From Candidatus Proruminimicrobium quisquiliarum (GTDB lineage Bacteria; Elusimicrobiota; Endomicrobiia; Endomicrobiales; Endomicrobiaceae): a stretch of DNA of 61,409 bases. The DNA is taken from positions 1 to 61,409 of the forward strand of contig JAHDRN010000008.1 in NCBI GenBank assembly GCA_018433245.1, written 5' to 3'. Shown in pieces: positions 9,001 through 14,629 of this stretch. The position numbers and the translations under genes are program-made. Numbering within the stretch: the stretch's first letter is position 1; the number at the start of each line of letters is the position of its first letter. The notes below the pieces were generated by a model. The model did no database searches, was not told the origin of the DNA, and saw nothing but the letters and a program-made list of their open reading frames with translations.

Positions 9001-11454
9001 GGCAATACAGGAAGATTTATAAAAGGGACATTGGGGTATATGTTATTTAGAGCGCCTGCCGTAACTACGCTTGGGAATGCTTTTGGCGCAACTTCCGGAA
9101 TGCAAAAAACTTGGCAGGTTCAAAGTTTTTCAAATGCGTTGGCTCAGGCTTTTGCTTTTATGACTGTAAATGTCATCGGAGATCTTGCAAAATTTTTCGG
9201 CGCTAAATTGCCGGGAATGAAAAATAAAGAAGCAGATACACAACTCGGGCTTATCGGAAATGTTGCTGCCGTTTCAATGTCGGTTTGGAATTTGGGCAGT
9301 CAGGTTGTCAAAGGAATATTAAGAACAAATAATGCAAAAAAACTTGATAAGCTGATGAACCCTAACATCAGCGAAATTACAAACGGTAATGAAAAAGAAA
9401 TTAAAGTAAGAATTGAAATGGCGGGAATGAAATTAACGGAAGAAATCGAAACCGCGATTTCTAATTTAAGATGGATGGAAAATAATATGCCGGCTCTTTT
9501 TGCCAAGATAAAACTTGCCGATCTCAACGGGCTTGAAAAAATTAACGGATTAATAGAAATAGCAAAAGCAGATGAAAATTTCGGTATAGGTCTTGATTAT
9601 GACAGTTTAAAAGAAATAATAAGCGGTAATAGAACTGTAATCGAAATGCTCGCTCCTGATTTTTCGGATAAACTCGGATTTAAAGACATCGGGAATATAG
9701 AAAAAATATCAGATAAATATGATGCGATAGTCGAAAACAATAATATATTAAAAAATACCACGGTATATAAATTGAACGGCATCATAGAAGAACTCGGATT
9801 AGACACCGAATATGCCATGGCATTATTGTATCCTACAAAAAATCCGGCTGACATGGCTGCCAGATACAATAGTGTTTTAAAAACACCGGCGTATGCTAAA
9901 ACAATAAAAATAATTGATATAAGAAACGATAATAATTTTGTTGTCAGCGGAGATAAAGTGGAATTGTCCGGCGCATTAAAGAAAAAAGCGGCTTTAAGTG
10001 TTTCTTACGGAGAAACACCGAATAAAGACAGAGGGCCAATAGCTGTATCAAATGCTAATAGAATATTGAAAATATCCGGCGGTCAGGAAACTGAAAAATT
10101 TGTAAATCAATTGGATATAGGCGTTCTTGCAGATAAAGAATTTGCAGCAGGGCTTATAAGTATTATTTCAAAGAAGCATAAAGATAATACAATAACTGCA
10201 GCCAAAGACCTTGCGGAAAAAATCAATGCGATTTATGAAGATGATGCAAAAAATGTTGCCGATAAGATTTCTGAAACCGTAACATTATTTGAATCGATAA
10301 CGGAAGAAAGAATAGATGTTGTTCAAACTTCCGATTCGGGTAAAGTTTCTGAAGTTATAAGCAAATGCATGAAAGCTTCAATAGATACGGTAGGCAAGAT
10401 AATTCCTCTGGAACCTCTTACAAGAAAAGCCGTTGAAATGAATCCGTATGCTCAAGATGAACTTTTGGTAGCCGGATTGAATGAAACTCTCGATAAAGCC
10501 ACAACTATGGGGACGATAAGAGAAAAAACCGGATTTGAATACAGAACCGTTACATCGGATGAGTTTTCTTCTCTTGATACTCCGTTTATAGTCTATATAG
10601 GAAGTAAAGAACCGTATAAAGCCGGACATGTTATTACAATAACTAATGTAAACAACGGAATTTTAACGTTTACAGACGACAATGTAACGGATGGGCTTAT
10701 GTCTATTGAAGCATTATATGAATCCGGATTTGAAGGGCTTGTTCTTGCTTCATCAAAATCAAAAGTCGGAACGAAAGTGGCTTCTGTTTCAGATATTGCC
10801 GAGAAGACAATAGGAAAAGAAACTTATGAAAGTCTGTCCGCGGATGCAAAAAAACTCGTAACGGAAATAATAACGGGAGTAACTAAACCGAAGGATATAA
10901 ACACGACGTTGTCCGCACTTCTTGCTGTATGTAAAGATGCCGATGCAATAGCGGCAATGCTTGGTTTTGCATCAATGTCGGAAGTTAAAGATAAAGGGCT
11001 GAAAGAAATAAATTCTAAATATTCTCAGCAGATAAGCAGAGTTCTTGCGTTTGAGGGAGCGAGCGGTGCCGACAAACAGGTATCAGTTGCTCTTCTTGCA
11101 ATGGCAAAAGATGTTATGATTATGGCCGTAAAAAATCCTCAGACTATAACAATGCTGGACAGCAGCAGTTTGACAGCTGACGAAATAATGCCAATCCTTG
11201 TAATAAGCAAGGCTGTAAATCAGAACGTGGCATTTGCCGCAGATAATTCTATCGTAAACGGCGACACTGAAGATTTTGTTATAGATATCGTTAAACTTCA
11301 GAGTCTTGTAAAAACAAAAATAAATATAACGAACGCTAAAAAGGAATTGGAAGATTTAGCTTCCATGCTGAGTTCCGGAGGCAGAGGCTCTGCAAGCATG
11401 CCTTTTTCTCTTATGAAACTGTCTGATATTAAAGCAGTTTCGCAGGCGGCTTAA
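1..11454 (+). CDS. Giant multidomain protein with SecA-like helicase and C39-like peptidase domain (5' partial)
   Basis: The frame is open from base 1, so the true start lies upstream; 3817 residues are visible (numbered here from base 1). Order: four 41-residue tandem repeats (1-165); YD-like and beta-rich sequence to about 780; a Gly/Ala-rich hydrophobic stretch (about 880-965); an Asn-rich helical region; then a SecA-like ATPase core. Core motifs are AEVGFGKT at 1887 (Walker A), DEIH at 2024 (Walker B), GMSGT at 2208, ANERGGMGLDY at 2466 and QTFGRNGRH at 2496. These parallel SecA's GEGKT, DExD, MTGT, AGRGTD and QLRGRAGR motifs. A second hydrophobic block lies near 3015-3110. A C39-like domain follows, with candidate Cys3456, His3543 and Asp3559. 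Seen: motifs and repeats. Known: SecA couples ATP hydrolysis to protein export; C39 peptidases cleave Gly-Gly leaders. Inferred: a giant export- or surface-related protein. It is far too large to be housekeeping SecA. Confidence 0.8.
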   Translation, partial: KLISGSYQQKFAATESYDENGIKWTSESVIEVTVVDGEAAQKLISGSYQQKFAATESYDENGIKWTSESVIEVTVVDGEAAQKLISGSYQQKFAATESYDENGIKWTSESVIEVTVVDGEAAQKLISGSYQQKFAATESYDENGIKWTSESVIEVTVVDGEAAQKLISGGYAQKTVNDNGDTEIVETVYDNGSPISQTTTIILSEENASKAGLLKEGDTYNPDNFTYTSTAGIYKRGEETIYVYSENSQVVNYSNGIVNIDDISNIVVIYDAEGNFKTSTKLWADATIDGKSVMAFVEDIINDDGTVTSKAFIIDGRTITEFTDPNGELILEPQYLIKGAETDDQSQGIVISFKDGALHAEGSLIMPCAEYEYDGKTYNKVRISYSDETGFSLVSLINGDIETNAEEIEINYTMTNDEYFSRLYGEYGGERIDTPLLTDYSCDLSDEESVRQAYYRYLGDLSGVDTGTTEDADNAYGYEYSVTEKNIETYIANNQYIWELVGWKSNLYGQTVDEFLEDNELMTYEQFKQAKENNSRYAFLASEEDRSSTRAISLEDIKINGFVGAQDSNGNEVLSTFTIKDSSLSSNGINILANVTLKNVGDNVTMGYTASGEVPPSSEADSTDIVLYELDVTINSDITITKSNANENSTTFEANINAETFDMTFSQFLSGSRVTIKNSSFSTGSEQTLSNNQDLEKINVNHDISIEGEATVFCSSDTGIMGLGSLLVQRMQEINNIYDTNTHPLEVTGSVEIKKVLTDEAGSTITTNYTCTGAKYTLGETVYAGTEDKIFANHDFKQGVTWYGKEYNEIDFGFWSGKADVTASNIAITKNIIAGTLENIGGMFVAIGGAVEGIWHGWGMDNAALKLATTMITGKHVTQITQKDLTATAWAGVGAIAAIAITVATGGMGIAAFVPALGGTSAGVGAVLAASWATITSGLSAALSITASALVTAYFVSQAAMNASYAISNGDGWSAFTNIAAGLVALAFPVRIGNAAKTTSFALTSGATNISQARAAINVMKAAQNLQKAAKAAGSMEGLAELTKFENAVKSAEGLGLTNVGNALNNFGLSADVIKAGLEVTGGAAKNAVKISIGKRASNFFKSIWGNAGVLKDGVIRGQSGILGALRNMQTLLLGGGVGGRVSSSLTAWLGALQGFSGHMYSMFGLNAAMNGMGALAGDWLVYVADPWLHKTFGSNGFTNFFGNTFQDIQSAGQQGNLLAVNPGQSLQFGVIMFLGMPIAQGVAGGIKGLFSGATAKIGSTAIGKGFKSVMEKIQQLGNNEIFNVAQRIGHGAFEEWFKEGAIKQFVLIPFGVSPEMAEVWVEFLTPDGAGADFTNNNYTKNIQNINNTQNTAGRISNTVNGINNMLEANGLNIQVNYQMLNNRETGFVLTQNGNTIYEQSVASDVSSLQNFMIAMGAVAQISNSQNFGEIISSNMPALASYKTDSAANIQNLMLAYNAAIQIGFSDTTTAEGVATNNAFILSLYNTAQNYNGLRQNTWSNIKQAITARNTTLNMQTKASIISFIAKYSDSNGQFNVQQVIDTIASRSNSEGLNATFNDLSTLIILVNSQLLNNLNNVPVTSFDVVNIINKMNISASSTEQLSQLASLAANYAAGNEPIIQAIVKKMNANFTVNDVYNMSNSVNDITGLFINLNKISQSGIQLGANLNGIFSEIKNYMVSKDQIISELSKRSDKVQYLNEQSTKFQNNKLISTFINNQIFNENRRLQTEPIRNLLETAQELLSETETTPDKAKEIADKINELLMSADAEQRGLAALMLFNQRDLLTSGLLSNQTMQQMIKDVLSGKSAMKNGTLNDEYIIGSNIESNYLKYINYDAAFNALAEVVELAEKSFTEYTKGFTYKTEGGSLGQVGALIDVLSGGSLGIFAEVGFGKTYIAGSIGWIRSYMGQADMDIIVQNDSELNNHMKNISFIQQNGANVYKMGEIVDAAQNRPMSTVEFQGEQITAVERFRRVMADENAIRLWLDQEYGFLRTTAEENAINNNDALKAIKDKHQERTSRLTLADEIHKFMESAMSYIKSSGEAATLMETFNAEQKEAMKQLYEIASKLQKGIDFNVDTVSGKVIFTEKGKAKAERQIKNIKDGTTGKIQSMVQAIQDNGQSKYMLTDDASLVGQDAVGKLVTMGGGQAQPSMILQDYSYAYAASIQCLMPLYTGDVLYQKALESVRKSNTTYGTSRSGLFYGKGQYVGMSGTLSHVNILSDVYGMPVERFGTQKNFELREFNIEETLESFKETINGLKSDLESIEGKGSGLIYEKLVQARQTALNDAIAGLEELNEAMKKAGYTINNNENKAEEVLKILQEGMKSTKAALANTKGGTSKQKLNNKLKAYVSAYEALNTIEIVEFNSQSGYIDSNNGTITEKGIEKIAEDILRDANRGLNQLFVSLNGETLEAVRKKIEQLMAQQGNNQFEIADINGTASANDIYNKNNGKETGYIISGAKARIVLANERGGMGLDYTGNWSVKSDSTNAVYSFMHQTFGRNGRHMNDAESFTRTIYANMDEIDILLNDIKTEEGLFKWLQNKFTGEQNIEFSKYGIFKGIKTVQDIDSLSVAKKIQLAKMYKGLMQSNSSLIFGMIDTLNDVAVTSALADLINMDGISELDKAVIRKIQDSVFNNHTDGDINVGRGELLSGKDQVTNSLEGQKQKAIQIFNQVVNSVKDGSAVQKAAQDWLNSWENATYREQQSANNTNAIVDLEINSGSVQKAFDIIYGRANQIMPYFGPYARSSASDIRTLAQVKEALATENTSGKQLLEVLQAAGSPYVIGDNLTFDGRKLVSNYMLLTGKTKTKQNVYVDDDLAKALMLLLMKALGIEFGVVAVSGASATGAVDNQGNVNNIEAAKLLTANNISLESLMELNGYVSDLGINLTGMSSENLLEILHAQYDINIAKNIKGTLPSAIMIKLIELNGTENSEATAESIKKIMTSASDKFSADLAKQYNLFKTIEQQTKEAVYKQRLTAKEIVATGINKFKNKYPMIAEMLGNTGRFIKGTLGYMLFRAPAVTTLGNAFGATSGMQKTWQVQSFSNALAQAFAFMTVNVIGDLAKFFGAKLPGMKNKEADTQLGLIGNVAAVSMSVWNLGSQVVKGILRTNNAKKLDKLMNPNISEITNGNEKEIKVRIEMAGMKLTEEIETAISNLRWMENNMPALFAKIKLADLNGLEKINGLIEIAKADENFGIGLDYDSLKEIISGNRTVIEMLAPDFSDKLGFKDIGNIEKISDKYDAIVENNNILKNTTVYKLNGIIEELGLDTEYAMALLYPTKNPADMAARYNSVLKTPAYAKTIKIIDIRNDNNFVVSGDKVELSGALKKKAALSVSYGETPNKDRGPIAVSNANRILKISGGQETEKFVNQLDIGVLADKEFAAGLISIISKKHKDNTITAAKDLAEKINAIYEDDAKNVADKISETVTLFESITEERIDVVQTSDSGKVSEVISKCMKASIDTVGKIIPLEPLTRKAVEMNPYAQDELLVAGLNETLDKATTMGTIREKTGFEYRTVTSDEFSSLDTPFIVYIGSKEPYKAGHVITITNVNNGILTFTDDNVTDGLMSIEALYESGFEGLVLASSKSKVGTKVASVSDIAEKTIGKETYESLSADAKKLVTEIITGVTKPKDINTTLSALLAVCKDADAIAAMLGFASMSEVKDKGLKEINSKYSQQISRVLAFEGASGADKQVSVALLAMAKDVMIMAVKNPQTITMLDSSSLTADEIMPILVISKAVNQNVAFAADNSIVNGDTEDFVIDIVKLQSLVKTKINITNAKKELEDLASMLSSGGRGSASMPFSLMKLSDIKAVSQAA
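4..495 (+). repeat. 123-bp tandem repeats (four copies in window)
   Basis: Four in-frame copies start at 4, 127, 250 and 373, and a fifth, degenerate copy begins at 496. Each encodes 41 residues beginning LISGSYQQKF and ending VVDGEAAQK. Copies 1-2 share one set of synonymous codons and copies 3-4 another, which fits expansion by duplication of units. The array continues upstream of the window, so the total number is unknown. The unit is rich in Tyr, Gly and short beta-prone runs, consistent with a surface-exposed repeat stalk. Confidence 0.95.
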
Positions 11455-11499
11455 TTTAAAAAAAGACATAGAGACATTACTATAAGCCTAAAAACAAAT

Positions 11500-11531
11500 A
11501 AAAAGCAGACAATATCAATTGCCTGCTTTTT
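11500..11531. terminator. Bidirectional intrinsic terminator
   Basis: An 11-bp stem (AAAAAGCAG..C and its near complement) flanks a 10-base loop, with A and T runs on either side. The single mismatch is a G-U pair when read on the minus strand. It lies between the end of the giant gene and the convergent small minus-strand gene, so it can serve both. Confidence 0.7.
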
Positions 11532-11547
11532 ATTTAATCTGCATAAA

Positions 11548-11805
11548 TTATTTTTTTATGTTTTTAGGATTAATTTTTACATTAGGAATCTTTTTCGGTA
11601 TGTTCTCAGTAGGTTTTGGTACGTAATTTACCTTTTTAATGGTTTTTGTCAAAGGAATGTCTGGTGTTCTTCGTTGCATTTTAATAGGAGGTATTTTATA
11701 AGGGTTAATAAGTCTTTTGTGAACAGGTTTTGATTTTATCCCTGTTATATAACCGGCAAAAAAACAAATAATGGCGATTAACAGCATAAGTAAAACTTTT
11801 TTCAT
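11548..11805 (-). CDS. Small single-pass membrane protein, paralogue 1
   Basis: This is an 85-residue protein. Residues 3-23 form a hydrophobic segment (LLMLLIAIICFFAGYITG). A very basic, Pro- and Lys-rich tail follows, with no negative domain. I do not recognise the family. It is paralogous to the next minus-strand gene: both share the pattern CFF.GY..G.KSKPV.KR..NPY. The start follows a good AGGAGA ribosome-binding site, and a TTGATT-N17-TATAAT promoter lies just upstream. The topology suggests an inner-membrane anchor with a basic extension that could bind nucleic acid, peptidoglycan or acidic polymers; that is speculation. It is convergent with the giant gene and shares its terminator. 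Confidence 0.75.
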   Translation of the reverse strand: MKKVLLMLLIAIICFFAGYITGIKSKPVHKRLINPYKIPPIKMQRRTPDIPLTKTIKKVNYVPKPTENIPKKIPNVKINPKNIKK

Positions 11806-11843
11806 TTACATTCTCCTTTTTATAAGGATTCAAACTTGACAGT

Positions 11844-11872
11844 ATTATATAAACTAGTTTAATAAAAATCAA
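11844..11872 (-). promoter_or_regulatory. Sigma-70-type promoter for small membrane protein 1
   Basis: Read on the minus strand: TTGATT (11872-11867), a 17-base spacer, then TATAAT (11849-11844). It lies about 40 bases upstream of the start codon. Confidence 0.7.
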
Positions 11873-11996
11873 TTGCGCATATTTATAAATTTAAAAAAAA
11901 TTTAAAAATCTTTGTACTTTGTAAAATGTAATTATATCTGCGGCAAATGTCGGCGGAATAAGGATTTATTTGTCGGCGTATAATTTGAAACAAAAA

Positions 11997-12029
11997 CAAA
12001 AGGCAGATATAGAAAATCTGCCCTTTGTT
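11997..12029 (-). terminator. Intrinsic terminator of small membrane protein 2
   Basis: Read on the minus strand, a stem GGGCAGAT...ATCTGCCTTTT is followed by a T-rich run just past the stop of the second small gene. The stem is at least 7 bp and perfect at its GC core. Confidence 0.65.
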
Positions 12030-12049
12030 TTTATTCTTTAAAAAACATT

Positions 12050-12286
12050 TTATTTTTTAGCTTGCGGCGCTGTCTTGATTTTTGGCTGCTTAATTTTGTT
12101 TTTAGGCGTAATTGTTGCCGGAAGTTTATTTAAATTTTTAATAGCAGGTATAGTTCTTTTCGGCATTGTGCCCATTCTGTACGGATTGTTGAAACGTTTA
12201 TTAACCGGTTTTGATTTGCCGCCCGCATAATAACCTATAAAAAAACACAACAGACACGCCAATACTATCAACAAGGGCTTCTTCAT
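12050..12286 (-). CDS. Small single-pass membrane protein, paralogue 2
   Basis: This is a 78-residue protein starting MKKPLLIVLACLLCFFIGYY. A longer frame reaches 12358, but the ATG at 12286 has a GAGGAGA ribosome-binding site directly upstream and matches the start of its paralogue, so it is preferred. One N-terminal membrane segment is followed by a Lys/Pro-rich tail ending in KTAPQAKK. About 30 N-terminal residues align clearly with paralogue 1; the tails differ in sequence but keep the same basic composition. Its promoter has the same layout as that of paralogue 1, so the two are likely co-regulated duplicates. Function unknown. Confidence 0.75.
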   Translation of the reverse strand: MKKPLLIVLACLLCFFIGYYAGGKSKPVNKRFNNPYRMGTMPKRTIPAIKNLNKLPATITPKNKIKQPKIKTAPQAKK

Positions 12287-12329
12287 TCTTTTCTCCTCAC
12301 CATTATAGTGAAAATCTATTGACAGCCGT

Positions 12330-12358
12330 ATTATATAAACTCGTATGCTAAAAATCAA
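12330..12358 (-). promoter_or_regulatory. Sigma-70-type promoter for small membrane protein 2
   Basis: Read on the minus strand: TTGATT (12358-12353), a 17-base spacer, then TATAAT (12335-12330). The boxes and spacing are the same as in the promoter of its paralogue. Confidence 0.7.
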
Positions 12359-12441
12359 TAACTGATTGTCAAATATATAGTGCGCTTCGTTGACTTGTAT
12401 TATATAAAAAAGTTAAAATCTTCTTTATAAGAGGTGATTTT

Positions 12442-13242
12442 ATGCGTAAAAACATATATGCCGATTTAATAAATATGAAAAAAGGCAATGAAAAGATTGC
12501 CATGATTACATGTTACGACGCTTCCATGTCAAAACTGTTTTCTGTTTCTTCAGTTGATATTTTGCTTGTCGGAGACACGCTCGGAATGGTAAAGCTCGGG
12601 TATGAGAATACTTTGAGCGTTACAATTGACGATATGATACATCATACGAAAGCCGTAAAAAGAGGCAATAAAGGCGGCAAAATAATAGTTACCGATATGT
12701 CTTATAAAACATATGAAGATAATCCGCGGGAAGCCGTTATAAATGCAAAAAAACTTATGGATGCCGGAGCGGATGCAGTAAAAGTTGAAGGCGGACTTGA
12801 AATTCTTCCTTCAATAAAAGAAATATTAAAAGCGGGGATTCCCGTTATGGGACATCTGGGGCTTCTTCCTCAGTCAGTTGAAAAAACCGGCGGTTTTAAA
12901 GTTCAGTGCAGAGATAAAGAATCAATCAAAAAATTACATGATGATTCGCTTATTTTGCAGGATGCTGGCGTATTTTCCATCGTTTTTGAATGTATCCCGG
13001 AAAATGTGGCAAAAGACGTCGTTAGCAAACTTGACGTGCCTGTAATAGGCATAGGAGCCGGGAGATATTGCGACGGACAGGTTTTGGTAAGCGATGATAT
13101 GCTCGGTATGTTTGAAGATTTTACTCCGAAATTCGTAAAAAAATACGCAAATCTTTCTAAAACGATAAAAGAAGCGGTAAATTTATACGCCGCAGAAGTC
13201 AAAAACGGAAAATTTCCAAAAGAAGAGAATACATATAAATGA
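12442..13242 (+). CDS. panB: 3-methyl-2-oxobutanoate hydroxymethyltransferase
   Basis: This 266-residue protein is the usual length for PanB. It transfers a hydroxymethyl group from 5,10-methylene-THF to alpha-ketoisovalerate, giving ketopantoate in the cytosol (first step of pantothenate/CoA synthesis). Visible family motifs: MITCYDASM near the N terminus, LLVGDTLGM (metal-binding Asp), KVEGG, MGHLGLLPQS, and FECIPE carrying the catalytic Glu. The start follows an AGAGGTGA ribosome-binding site. Its stop overlaps the panC start (ATGA), so the two are translationally coupled. I could not assign a convincing promoter in the 155 bases upstream. Confidence 0.96.
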   Translation: MRKNIYADLINMKKGNEKIAMITCYDASMSKLFSVSSVDILLVGDTLGMVKLGYENTLSVTIDDMIHHTKAVKRGNKGGKIIVTDMSYKTYEDNPREAVINAKKLMDAGADAVKVEGGLEILPSIKEILKAGIPVMGHLGLLPQSVEKTGGFKVQCRDKESIKKLHDDSLILQDAGVFSIVFECIPENVAKDVVSKLDVPVIGIGAGRYCDGQVLVSDDMLGMFEDFTPKFVKKYANLSKTIKEAVNLYAAEVKNGKFPKEENTYK

Positions 13243-14081
13243 AAGTAATTAAGAATCCTTTGCAGATGCAAAAAATAGCGTTGTTGACGGCAAAAAAAGG
13301 GAAATCAATAGGTTTTGTTCCTACGATGGGCGCATTGCACGAAGGACATATATCTTTAATAAAAAAATCGGTAAAATCAAACGACATAACGGTAGTTTCA
13401 ATATTCGTAAATCCTATACAATTCGGTCCGAAAGAAGATTTTTCAAAATATCCAAGACCCATACTCAACGATAAAAATATATGCAAAAAAAACAAAGTTG
13501 ATTTTTTATTTTTGCCGGATGCCGATAATCTGTACGATAAAAATTATTCAACATACGTTGAAGTAAATAAATATTCGCAATTTATGTGCGCAGTATCAAG
13601 ACCGGGACATTTTAAAGGAGTGACGACTGTCGTATCAAAATTGTTAAATATAGTAATGCCGGATAATGCGTATTTCGGACTTAAAGATTACCAGCAGTAC
13701 GTAATTATAAAAAAGATGTCCGCCGATTTAAATTTTAAAACAAAAATTACGGGCTGTCCGATAGTCAGAGAGAAAAACGGCCTTGCGATGTCCAGCAGGA
13801 ATAAATATCTTACGCCTGAATATAAGGAAAAAGCCGGCAATATTTTCAAAAGTCTTCTTAAGGCAAAACAAGATTTTAAATCAAATAAAAATATCAAATC
13901 AATAGCGGCCGATATAAAAAAATCGTTAAATAAAATTGAAACTGCTATAATAGATTACGTTGAAATACGCGACTGGCAAACGCTTGAAGCGGCAAAGCAA
14001 AGCACAAAAACTGTCGTTATCGCCGTTGCCGTTAAAATACAAAATGTAAGACTGATAGATAATATAGTTTGTTCAAAGTAA
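13239..14081 (+). CDS. panC: Pantothenate synthetase
   Basis: This 280-residue protein is typical for PanC. It condenses pantoate and beta-alanine using ATP, via a pantoyl-adenylate intermediate. Visible motifs: PTMGALHEGH (the HIGH-like nucleotide-binding motif), VSIFVNPIQF, FGLKDYQQ, and the KMSKS-like MSSRNKYL. The start overlaps the panB stop by four bases. No panD is seen nearby, so beta-alanine must come from elsewhere. The order panB-panC is common, so this is a secure call. Confidence 0.96.
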   Translation: MKVIKNPLQMQKIALLTAKKGKSIGFVPTMGALHEGHISLIKKSVKSNDITVVSIFVNPIQFGPKEDFSKYPRPILNDKNICKKNKVDFLFLPDADNLYDKNYSTYVEVNKYSQFMCAVSRPGHFKGVTTVVSKLLNIVMPDNAYFGLKDYQQYVIIKKMSADLNFKTKITGCPIVREKNGLAMSSRNKYLTPEYKEKAGNIFKSLLKAKQDFKSNKNIKSIAADIKKSLNKIETAIIDYVEIRDWQTLEAAKQSTKTVVIAVAVKIQNVRLIDNIVCSK

Positions 14082-14095
14082 ACTACGGGGGATTT

Positions 14096-14629
14096 ATGAT
14101 TAAAAAAAGAAGACAATATTTAGTTAAACCTAAACTACAGTTGAAGTATTTGACGATTCTCGGATTTATTATTTTAATTTCGGCTGTTTTAATTTATTAC
14201 GTCTTTCTTGATACGCTTTTAAGTTCTCCCGGTATGGACCAGCTCAGCGCAGGCGCCGTCAAACATTTTGTAAATTCATATACCAGCGGTTTTTTCTGGG
14301 CGGTATTGATATTTATGGCTATTATATTAATTGAAAGTATTTTTTATTTTCACAGGCTTGTCGGACCTATTTTCTTTTTTGAAAAAGTAATGAGACAGGT
14401 CGGCGAAGGCAATTTCGTGCAGAAAGTCCATTTCAGAAAAAAAGACGAAACAAAAGAACTTGCGACTTTAATGGATCAGGCGCTTTCAAACGTAAAAAAC
14501 GCCGTGCTTGACGATAGGAAAAAAATAGAGGAAATAAAAATTGCCGTTACCGACGGAAATATAGAAAAAGCAAGACAATTGCTTTGCGAACTTACTCAAT
14601 GGTTTAAAATAGAAGACAATCAAAAATGA
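14096..14629 (+). CDS. Two-TM membrane protein with HAMP-like domain, no output domain
   Basis: This is a 177-residue protein. I chose the ATG at 14096 because GGGGGA precedes it; an ATG 27 bases upstream lies inside panC and lacks such a site. Membrane segments lie at about 20-40 (TILGFIILISAVLIYYVFL) and about 68-88, flanking a short external loop. A HAMP-like linker follows (VGPIFFFEKVMRQVGEGNF), then a helical tail. There is no kinase, cyclase or methyl-accepting domain. It sits between panC and nadB with the downstream start overlapping its stop (ATGA). Proteins of this shape may relay a periplasmic signal to a partner. The function is unassigned. Confidence 0.7.
   Translation: MIKKRRQYLVKPKLQLKYLTILGFIILISAVLIYYVFLDTLLSSPGMDQLSAGAVKHFVNSYTSGFFWAVLIFMAIILIESIFYFHRLVGPIFFFEKVMRQVGEGNFVQKVHFRKKDETKELATLMDQALSNVKNAVLDDRKKIEEIKIAVTDGNIEKARQLLCELTQWFKIEDNQK

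Noticed and set aside
12391-12410. panB promoter from TTGACT and TATTATATAAA
   Set aside because: The two boxes overlap with no acceptable spacer, so no promoter was assigned.
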